From Glaciozyma antarctica PI12 (lineage: Eukaryota; Basidiomycota; Microbotryomycetes; Kriegeriales; Camptobasidiaceae), in contig KZ627148.1 of NCBI GenBank assembly GCA_002917775.1, positions 1,403,431-1,467,430 on the forward strand: 64,000 nt of DNA. The letters are read 5' to 3'. The notes below the pieces were generated by a model. That model did no database searches and was not told the origin of the DNA. It was given only the letters and a program-made list of their open reading frames with translations. Position numbers and translations under genes: made by a program. Below are positions 48,640-56,947 of the stretch, in pieces. Position 1 is the first letter of the stretch. The number at the start of each line of letters is the position of its first letter.

Positions 48640-49766
48640 ATGCCGCCCAAACGTCCCGCTGCCAGCAAGCCCGACGCGTCGGCCCCCTCGAAGCGACAAG
48701 TAAAGGACGCGACGTCCACCTCGAGCAGTCCCCCGGAGGTTGGGAGTCTACAAGCTGGATTTTTGGTAGCTCAGGCTGCACGCGTGCGCGGGGAGGTGCG
48801 CAGGGCTCAGGTGCAGAGGGCGAGGTTCGACATGATGAACCAGCAGCTCGAGGACGGCTTGGAGGACCTGGCGCTGGCGATAGAGGCGACGACGGATATG
48901 TATGGCTACTGCGAAGAAAAACATGTGCGTCCTCAGCTCTCAAGTTGTGTTGCGGTGGCTTCTGGATACGACGCTGAAGGCGACGTTTCGAGGACAGCTT
49001 GTTGAAGGAGACTCGCTCGCTGACTGTAGCCTTCCTGCCAGCTCGACAGGTTCTACGACATTAGTAATATCATCATAGCCTGGATCGGAATACTTCATAG
49101 GAGTGGCTTTGAAGAAGGAGGGGAGCCGGGTGGGACTCATCTTCGAGGCGTTGCGAGTGATCTCTTCGGCCGTTGAGACTTTGGAGGAGGCTGGAGCCGA
49201 GTAAGCACGTCGCTCACCCTTTCTTACGAGCTGTGAGGCTGAACTTCAACTCTGACTCAGGCTCGACTTTGTCGGAGACAGTGCGATCCTGATCGCCAAC
49301 TCGGCCGGCGAACTGGGCGTGTACTGGGATTACGATCTCAGACCGCTTGTGTTCAAGCTGTGGAGGGACGTGCTTTTCAAAGCAGCACTAGATCGCAAGG
49401 ATGCGATGGTATCAGAGAGCGCCAGTATTCTCAAGTCCATGCAGGTACCGGGAGGTGTGAGGACGAGGGACAATTTGGTCTTCGAGGCGACTTCTGCCGC
49501 CGCAAGAATCCTCGCGCTGACAAGGACTACTGAAGGTAAGCTTCTTGATCTCGTGATTTGCCTGTTTGGAGCTAACGCACTTACTTCAACAGATATCGCT
49601 GCCGACAACTTGAGGGACTCGGAGGAATGCTGCGAATTCGATGATACACAGGCGTGGCATGCGGGTTTGAATGGCAAGTGCTACCCGCGAATCTTGCAAC
49701 TGAGTTGCCTGACATTATCCGTCGTCTTCAGATGCAGCTCCCGAGCTGAGGAGGCTTTTGTCCTGA
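48640..49766 (+). CDS. Orphan protein, copy A of a tandem pair
   Basis: Family not recognised. Five exons by splice signals and phase: 48640-48924, 49079-49200, 49261-49535, 49593-49673 and 49738-49766, giving 263 residues. Basic N-terminus (MPPKRPAASKPDASAPSKRQ), then a helical region (FDMMNQQLEDGLEDLALAIE). The core shared with the next gene is ILIANSAGELGVYWDYDLRP, FKLWRDVLFKAALDRKDAMV, a Pro-Gly turn and FEATSAAARILAL. It ends NAPELRRLLS. Intron 4 starts GCAAGT, a GC-AG intron; it sits at the same place and phase as the last intron of copy B. Intron 1 uses a distal CATAG acceptor because the nearer one runs into a stop. Predicted soluble, mostly helical. Confidence 0.65.
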
Positions 49767-50063
49767 GAGGGATTGGTTACGAATACAAGATGCTTGCGAA
49801 GATCACTCTTTTCGCGTTTTTTGCTCCTCCGACACGCGTTCAAACTTTGCAAACAACTACGTAAGGAAAAGAAAAGAGTGCAGTGCTCAGGAGAGGAGAG
49901 AGAGAGAGGAAACGCGCACGCAGAGCCGGCCCGGGGTGGGAGAGTGTCCTCAAATTCGGCGCGTCCCTCGCTCTTCGGCCTCCCTTTCCTTCGACAGCTC
50001 CCTCGCTTCTCCAGCTCCCACGTCCCCAATTCCGCCTTTCATATCTCCAAGCTTGCCGCCCAA

Positions 50064-51344
50064 ATGCCCTTCAACCGGCGCGCCGCCACCTCCCAAGAAG
50101 GGCAAGCTCTCCGACGCGTCGTCCTCCACCCCCAGCGCCGTGATCCTCTCCGCCAAGCCCGCCTCCGCGCCAAAGACTTCTGGCTCCTCTTCACCTCCAC
50201 CGTCTTCCCGCGCCTCGACGCGGCTCTCTCGTCCTCCGACGCCGAAGCTCTCTGCGTTGCGCTGGCGGGGGCGGTGGACGCCGCTCCGCCGAGGGGGAAG
50301 GCGGCGAAGGTGGACGTGCTGGAGCTGAAGGAGCATGAGAAGGAGTTCAAGAAGGGCTTGGCTGAGTTGCAGAAGGCGGTCCTAAAGGACTGGAAAAATG
50401 GGTACGACGAACAGGTGAGTAGGTCCTCCTCTCTCTTGCTCTTCTCCGAGTCGCCTTCGTGCTAGGAGTACGTGGAGATGCCAGCAAAAGCATAAGGTGG
50501 AAGGCATGGGGTATATGTGGTGATCCCAGTCGAGTCTGGTGCGAGGCTGTCTGCTCATCTCCAGTGCTTTCTCCCTCGCAAGGTCCTGGGTTTTCGGTAC
50601 CAAGCTGATGCTCTCGGCCCATTGCGCAGTTCCGAATAATGTCCGATATTGTCACCAGCATCCGAGACTAGCTCGCGACGCTGTTCCCTATCGGTATCGA
50701 AAAAGGCGACGAGTTCGCAGGGATCGTCAAGTGCTTGATTCTTTCCTACGCGACCATCGACGCGCTGGACTTGTCCAGATGCAGGTGAGCTCGGAGATAT
50801 GTAACCACACTCCGTGATCCGATTATTCATCTTATCAACGCAGGCTGCGATACGACGACGGAGACCAGGAGTTCAGCGTTGCAAACTCTCAAGGCGTCAA
50901 GGTCTACCACGACTACAGAATCAAGAGTATGCTGCACAAGTTTTGGCGAGACTTGCTCCTCAAAGCGATCGCCACCGTTGGAGCTCAAGATCCTGCGGTA
51001 CTGGACAGCATCAAGTACCTTCGCACGAAGGTCCCCCCGATCATGTTCACCGGCAACGGGATTGACCACGCGCGTACTGCTGCTGCCGCCATTGAGTCCA
51101 CTACGAGGGACTCGCATGGGAAGTTTGTTTGCGCGAATCCGAGGGGACCTGGAAGCTTACGCTGATCCTTTCGCAGAGATCTCCGCGGATGCGCAGGAAG
51201 CTGGAGGAGATAACGATGCCTGGCGCGACGATGCTATAAACGGTGCGTTCCTCGCTCAGGCTGTACCTTCTGTCGAACTGTCCTGACACTCCCTTCTCAG
51301 CGGCGGTTCCTCAGCTCAAGAAGCTCTTGTCGGCGTCGGGTTAG
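50064..51344 (+). CDS. Orphan protein, copy B of a tandem pair
   Basis: Diverged paralogue of the gene just upstream; family not recognised. Proposed exons 50064-50414, 50672-50784, 50844-51126, 51179-51242 and 51301-51344, giving 284 residues. The start MPFNRRAATSQEGQALRRVV is basic; exon 1 also holds FWLLFTSTVFPRLDAALSSS and a Lys/Glu helix. Exons 2-3 carry IGIEKGDEFAGIVKCLILSY and the shared core FSVANSQGVKVYHDYRIKSM, LHKFWRDLLLKAIATVGAQD, DSIKYLRTKVPPIMFTGNGI and ARTAAAAIES. The end is NAAVPQLKKLLSASG. The exon 3/4 junction is uncertain (GTTTGC donor). Copy B has all-GT introns and a longer first exon. Confidence 0.6.
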
Positions 51345-51779
51345 GGAAGCCTCACTTTGACCTCGCTGTAATCTACCCTCGCTTCGAAAGTAAAAGAAGG
51401 CACTTGCACCATGCTGTTCCTTTGTATCTGAGAGCGATTTACACCCCTCCTTCAGGGTGGGCTGGAGTTGCGAGGGCGCGCGGACACGTTGTCGCAACAC
51501 ATTCCCGTCGTGCGGCTTCCTCTCCCGTGTCCTCTTACTCCGGAGCTCGAGAGGCACAGGCTAGAGCGATAGCCAATTCGGCACGGAGTCTCAGGCAGAG
51601 AGAATAGCAGCAAAGCAGCAGATCAAGCCCTCAAAAGTGAAAGCGAGCAGGCGCAGAAGCAGGGTCGAGGAGCGCGTCCTCAAGCACAGCACACCGCACG
51701 CAGATTTGAGGAGACGTCGAGCCCTCGCTCACTGCGTAGTGTACTGAATTATTGGTGTACACGAAGAGCTCCTGCTGTA
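51345..51779. other. Convergent intergenic region
   Basis: 435 bases between two 3' ends. No frame in it matches a protein I know; presumed terminators of both genes. Confidence 0.45.
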
Positions 51780-52317
51780 CTAATAGGCGACGCGAATCGC
51801 CACCGCGAGAACCGTGGCGAGAATCGTATCCTGTCGCGAACGTCAGCACTTCCATCAGCTCACAGCCTCCTCAGAAAGAGCACGCACATTCTGAAACGTT
51901 TCCGTCACCTCAACGTCCGAGGCCGAGTCCCACCAGCTCGCAAAGTGGGCTGAGGCACCTTCGCTTCGCGCGACGATTCTACCGGATCTGTACTTCAGCA
52001 CCTGTCCGTGGCCTAGCGTGCACGAACGGATACTCACGAGACTGACACCACGAACTTGTAGCCAGCTGGTTCAAGCTCTGCAATACCCAGTCAGCTCCCT
52101 CCTCCGTCCTCTCGCCGCCGGCCGCTCCTCAACTCGTGCACAACCGCGACTCACCTAGCATCCTCTTCTTCACATCCTCTGCAATCTCCCGACAGTATAC
52201 CCTCGTTCGACCCGCGCTCGCATCCCGGCTCCAGACACAAGCTCCGAGCTTCGAGACGAGGCAGCGCTTGATGTGTGGCCGCAGCGTCTCGCCATCAAAG
52301 TGCCTGCGGACTGGCAT
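51780..52317 (-). CDS. Tctex1-type dynein light chain / Tda2-like protein
   Basis: Small dimeric light-chain fold of dynein; in yeast the relative Tda2 works in endocytic actin capping. Taking the ATG at 52317: MPVRRHFDGETLRPHIKRCL, VYCREIAEDVKKRMLELE, then AGYKFVVSVS across a phase-2 intron to SGRIVARSEGASAHFASWWD and DVEVTETFQNDTILATVLAV with AIRVAY at the end. The YKFVVSV, FASWWD and FQNDTILATVLAV strands fit the Tctex1 fold in order. Four exons. The frame is open upstream of 52317 without another ATG, so an upstream exon could add residues. Dynein versus Tda2 role cannot be settled here. Confidence 0.8.
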
Positions 52318-52632
52318 CAGCTCTGCACACGTCTCCACATTCAACCCGTAGTTACCGTCTCGGGACCGGGGAGCCGGCTGAGCTTGAACGTGCGCTCGTC
52401 GAGAGGGGAAGAGGAGAGGCGAGTCCCGCGGAGAGAGGCGGAGGTGGGAGGGATGGGACGAACTGGCTCGCTGAAGCGTTGCTGGTGCCTCGAGGCCCTG
52501 CTAGAAGGGACATACGTCCAGAGTAGGGCAGCTGGGAGAGAGAAGGGACCCCTTCCCGCTGCCCGAATTCGAAGGCGACGACGCACCTTCTCTCTCTCTC
52601 TCCCTTCTCCCAACTCGTGTGACAACAACCCG
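52318..52632. promoter_or_regulatory. Divergent promoter of the Tctex-like gene and DGK1
   Basis: 315 bases between divergent starts; a CT repeat (TCTCTCTCTCTCCC) at about 52589-52603 lies just upstream of the DGK1 start. Nothing else identifiable. Confidence 0.4.
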
Positions 52633-53970
52633 ATGTCGGAACTCAGGAGCAGAGCTACCAAGGCCCCCGCCAACGGAACTCCTTCCGTTCAGGCTCGAGA
52701 CGCCAGCAGAGACCGCGTCGATAAGGGCCGCACTCGTTCAGGGTGAGTGTTCCCCCTTCTCAACCCAAGGGGTCCAGCTGACGTTGCTCTCGTTTACAGG
52801 CTAGAGGTACACACCAAGACCTTGTCCTCTTCGGCACGCAAGCTGACGCTCTTCACAGATCCCCCGCAAACTCCTCCACTCTTCCATCTCCATCTTCGTC
52901 ACCTGGCTCTGGCTTCAGCACCCCAACGTCCCCTTCACCATTCGAATTGCCGCCAACGCAACCTTTGTCGTCGTGTCGGCGGATCTCCTGCGGTTCAGGT
53001 ACCCGGCGTTCGAGGAGCTGTACGAACGCGTGCTGGGGTATTTCATGCGGGAGAACGAAAGGCGTGAGTAGGGGAGGAACGCGCTGGATTGGGAAGGTGC
53101 TGACGCTGCTTTCCTCCTTCTAGACATGGTGAATGGAGTGGTACGTGAGAGGGTGCCGGTGGTGAACTCGCAGCTGACCCTTGACTCTTCAGATCTACTA
53201 TCTCATTGGCGTCTTGATCTGCCTCACCTTCTACCCTCGAGGTACGTTGCCCAAATTGCTGGGCGGGGAGCTAAAGCTGACTTCCTCTTTCCAGATATCG
53301 CGTGCCTCTCCGTGATCGTGCTGAGCGTGTGCGACACCAGCGCCAGCGTCTTCGGACGGCTCTTTGGCAAGTACACGCCGCGACTCCCCTTCTCCGGGTA
53401 AGCCTTTACTCCAATCTCGCCTCGAACTTCCTCGCTAATGACCTCGGACAGGACCTTGATCGGAGGCAAGAAGTCGCTTGCAGGAACGCTCGGCGCGGTG
53501 GTGACTGGCTGCCTCGCTTCCGTGCGTTCTCCCTCTGCGTACCCTGCTTCCGCTGACCCTTTCCCACGCAGTACGTCTTTTGGAGCAAATACGCTGTTCC
53601 TGGAGACGAGGGAGACCTCAGCTGGGTCCCAGGACGCCTCGCGTCGTCTTGGAGCGGTGCGACGAGCGTGCCGCCGACGTTCCTCCCCCGACTTCCGAAC
53701 CCGCAAAGCACGCTGCAGCTCGGAAGCCTCGTGCTCGTGTGTGGACTCGTAGCAGGACTGGCCGAGGTGAGTTCCGTGCGCTTGGATTGGGGAAGAACGC
53801 GGAGCTGAACGAGTCGCGTGCCAGGCGATTGACGTCTTTGGACTCGACGACAACCTCAGCTTGCCTGTGCTCTTCGGACTGTTCATCTGGTTCTTCATGT
53901 ACAGTGCGTCGTTCTTCTCTCCTCGCGCTATCTCTCAGTCCTGACGCTTTCCCTCGCAGTCATCGGCTAG
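52633..53970 (+). CDS. DGK1: CTP-dependent diacylglycerol kinase, Dgk1-like
   Basis: ER/nuclear-membrane enzyme that makes phosphatidate from diacylglycerol using CTP. The basic N-terminus is MSELRSRATKAPANG. After an intron comes EIPRKLLHSSISIFVTWLWL, the conserved entry of the CTP-transferase domain, then FTIRIAANATFVVVSADLLR, FRYPAFEELYERVLGYFMRE, VNGVIYYLIGVLICLTFYPR, DIACLSVIVLSVCDTSASVF, GRLFGKYTPRLPFSG and GGKKSLAGTLGAVVTGCLAS. The last TM helix is VLFGLFIWFFMYIIG. About nine exons, the last one only 11 bases (TC-ATC-GGC-TAG). Several TM segments fit the family. Confidence 0.9.
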
Positions 53971-54297
53971 GTCGCCCGACGATGCTCCCTTCCTTCAACA
54001 CCCCAATCGTTCCTCCGCCTTCAACACTCGTCAGACACCCCTCTCTAGATACCCTTAACTTCCTCATCTGCCTTTGAGACATACGATATACCTGCATTCT
54101 ACCTCCTACCGAAACGAAAACGAGCTCCGCTCCCGCTAGATCCGCATACGTCCCTTTTTTTCGTTGGCTGTACCCCTCTCTCTCTCTCCTTTATACTCTC
54201 CAGGTTGAAATCGTGAAGTTACGGTGCATCGAAAGGGCAGGTAAAACAAGGACAGCGAGTGATACACGGCAGCAAGGCTGCCCTACTCCGCACCACC
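53971..54297. other. Convergent intergenic region
   Basis: 327 bases between the 3' ends of DGK1 and RAD6. Contains T-rich runs (about 54150-54165 and CTCTCTCTCT near 54178-54188) consistent with 3' processing on the plus strand. No gene seen. Confidence 0.45.
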
Positions 54298-54977
54298 CTA
54301 TCCGCTCCCCGAGACGTCGTCGTCCATCCAACTCGCCTCGACCGTTTTCCGCACCCTCCCCACGTACTCCTTCATGTTCTCCCTAAACAGCTGCGCCGCC
54401 TCCGCGTTCGCCGGACTGCCCACAAAACCTCATCAGCTCCCTCCCTCCCTCTCTCCCACGAAGAACGCACCTGTTCGGATTGGGATCATGCAGCAGACTC
54501 TGAATAGACGTGAGGATCGCCGCAACGTCGTACGTCGGGCTCCACCGGTTCTGAAGGATGTCGAGGCAGAGCTCCCCGTTCGCATACACGTTCGGGTGGA
54601 ACATGCGCGAGAGGAACTTGACCGTCGGAGGCTTGTTAGGGTACGATTCGTCGAACGTTAGGACGAGGCGGAAGGTGCCGTCTTCGAATGGGGTTTCGGC
54701 TGGGAGGAGGAGGGGAGGGGTCAGCTCGGGCGCCACTGGGAGCTGCTTGACCAGCACGATGCGCGAGAGAGAGAGACGCACCTGGGCCGAAGATGACGGC
54801 GTTCCAGAGAAGGATGGAGGACTCGGTAGGGGCTCCAGAGATTCCAGCTGGAGAGCAGGGACGGCGTGAGCTGATGCCCGAGGCAAGGGGAGGAAGCAGG
54901 GAGGCTGGCGTACCTGGAGGATCGGTTGAGAGGCGCTTGAAGTCTCGGATCAGCCTTCTCCTAGCGGGCGTCGACAT
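54298..54977 (-). CDS. RAD6: RAD6/UBC2 ubiquitin-conjugating enzyme E2
   Basis: E2 acting with Bre1 (H2B ubiquitination) and Rad18/Ubr1 (post-replication repair, N-degron decay). [40 protein letters not shown], then [60 protein letters not shown] (HPN motif and catalytic Cys), [20 protein letters not shown] and [14 protein letters not shown]. Five or six exons. The tail is short (MDDDVSGSG), without the long acidic extension of S. cerevisiae Rad6, as in most fungi. The stop is at 54298-54300. Confidence 0.96.
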
Positions 54978-55323
54978 AGTGGAAGGGCGAGGGCGGGGTG
55001 AGGAGAGGTGGCGGTTGGTGGAAGGTCGAGGTGAAGCCGCTTTCGAGCTGTACTGCTCGTGGTGAGCTGGCTGCTGCTGTCTCTTGGGCGTAGTGCAGAC
55101 TCACTTGGTTTCTGGCGATAGGAGAAGGAGGAGAGGAGGCAAAGTTTGACGGTGTTGTGGCGAGAGGAAGAGGTACGCCCGCGAGAGTGTTCCATCGTAC
55201 GCCGTGCTCAGGCTCCGCGGCGTCCTTTCTCTCGACTGATCCGAACGACAACGACACAGGATTACTTGCTAACAAAGATACTGAGGTACTGCCGATTAAA
55301 TTACTCTAAATCCTCGCTCGTCG
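54978..55323. promoter_or_regulatory. Promoter region of RAD6
   Basis: 346 bases between the PPX1 stop and the RAD6 start, both genes on the minus strand. It must hold the PPX1 3' end and the RAD6 promoter. No specific element seen. Confidence 0.4.
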
Positions 55324-56551
55324 TCACAAGAGCGCCGTCACCAGCCGCTTGATGATGGGCGCGACCTGCTTCCTCGTCGCCCTCGCATTCCCCTGCTGCC
55401 AGATCCTCCACTTCTTGCCCAGCACATCCGCGTTCCCACTCTTCCATCCCTCCAGCTTGAGCTCCGGCTCCTTCTCGATGTCGTTCAAGATGCTCGCCAA
55501 CCGCTCGTCGTCGACGAAGAGCAGCAACTCGCGCTGGTGCTTGCCCTTCTTCCCCTCCTTCTCCGACGCGACGTTGAAGGAGGTCAACACTCCCGCCATG
55601 CCTAACTTGCGCTCCTTCATCCACGCCTCGACGTCCCGCTCCACCAAATCCCATCCGTCGTTCCCCTTCTCCAGCCAAGCGCTGAACGACAGCGGCACAG
55701 TCGATAGACCGTACCTCCACGGTCCTAGCTCGTACTCCTTGTAGTCCCTCCGTAGGAGATCCCGTCCGTTCATCCACCCTACGTCGGCTTTGCTCGAAAG
55801 GAGGGAGGTCGTGCGGGAGGAGAGGGCGAGGACGGTATTGCCGGACGCCAAGGACGAAGTGGGGAGGAGAGATCCGGCGGATGAGAGGTCGGTGGGCGTC
55901 GCTTTCCCTTCTGGAGTAGGCTTGAGCTGCGTGTCGATGAGGATGGCGGCGAGAAGGAGGTCGGCGAGGGGTCCTGGGACGGGCGTCGCGGATCTAAAGT
56001 ACTCGACGACGAGAGACGCACACGATCCAACGACTCGGATGATGCGCGGCGAGGCGTCGAGGTGGAATCCTTCGTCGGCGTGGTGGTCGATGATGGCGGC
56101 GACTGGAGCGTCACCGAACATGGGGAGGAGGCGGTTGTGGTCCACGAGGGCAAACGAAGCGCCAAGGGTGGTGAGGCGGTCAGAGGGGAGGTCGTCGAGG
56201 GTGAGGAGGGAGGAAGAGTCGATGGCGGAGGTGGAAAGAGCGAGCACGTTCTCTGGGCGGAGGTAGAGGTCGGCGCGGAGGGTTTGGACGAGTGCAACGT
56301 GCTGCTTTTGGGAGGGTGTTAAGCTGGAAAAGTAGGAGAAGGCGATGGCGCTAGCTAGCGAGTCGATGTCTGCCGTGGAGAGAGCTGGTTAGCTGGGGTG
56401 GAGAGAGAGCAAGAGCTGAGCTGGACGTACCTCCTGCCTCGTTCCCAACACTGATGACCCAGTTCTCCAGCGACTCCCCAGCAGCAAGGTCGGCCAGGAA
56501 ATCAGCTTTGCTCGTGTCTAGGAACTGGGAGAGGACGGTGGGGGAAGCCAT
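55324..56551 (-). CDS. PPX1: PPX1, DHH-family exopolyphosphatase
   Basis: Removes terminal phosphate from polyphosphate chains. The ATG at 56551 begins MASPTVLSQFLDTSKADFLA, then NWVISVGNEAGG and, after one intron, DIDSLASAIAFSYF (metal-binding Asp-x-Asp), SFALVDHNRLLPMFGDAPVA and AIIDHHADEGF, the DHH motif. RVVGSCASLVVEYF and LLLAAILIDTQ are further core strands. The DHHA2 domain includes YGLSTVPLSFSAWLEK and LLLFVDDERLASILNDIEKE. Two exons, unusually few here. The frame stays open upstream of the ATG but has no other start codon of the standard kind. Confidence 0.93.
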
Positions 56552-56947
56552 CGTCGCCGTGAGTTGGCGATGAGGGGGGAGGAGAGGGTCGTTCGAGTCG
56601 GCGAGGAAGAGGAGCAAGACGAGGATGAGAGCGGCAACGGCTGAGAGTAGGAAGGGCTGGTAACGCTGTGACTTGGCCAGTTCCAGTACGGTTCGAGTGG
56701 GAGTCAAAGGGAGAGAGCAGTTGGCTGCGGTGATAGAGTTCTCCTCAACGCGTGGTTCCCCCCTTTCTCTTCTCCCAACTCCTCTCACCAGGAACGCCGT
56801 CGTACGCCATCAAGTCCACCAGCAGAAGGGATCCCATCCAGCCCGACGCGACTCTTCGTTCGACTTGGATCTCGCTAAGCCTTCTCCTGCGGATCGATCC
56901 CCTTCCCTCCCCCATCACGCCCCGGCTCTACCTCTCGGCAAGGCGAG
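56552..56947. promoter_or_regulatory. Divergent promoter of PPX1 and the Sch9-like kinase
   Basis: 396 bases between divergent starts. The minus strand carries an open frame encoding a hydrophobic stretch just before PPX1, discussed among the rejected items. No TATA box seen. Confidence 0.45.

Noticed and set aside
49040-49078. Nearer CCAG acceptor at 49041 for intron 1 of orphan copy A
   Set aside because: The resulting frame (LDRFYDISNI) soon meets a stop and does not join the exon shared with copy B; the CATAG acceptor at 49078 does.
56552-56788. In-frame extension of PPX1 with a hydrophobic stretch (FLLSAVAALILVLLLFLA) that could act as a membrane anchor
   Set aside because: The only start-like codon at its head is GTG, there is no ATG before the one at 56551, and PPX1 homologues begin near the chosen Met. 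Chance hydrophobic translation of promoter DNA is more likely.
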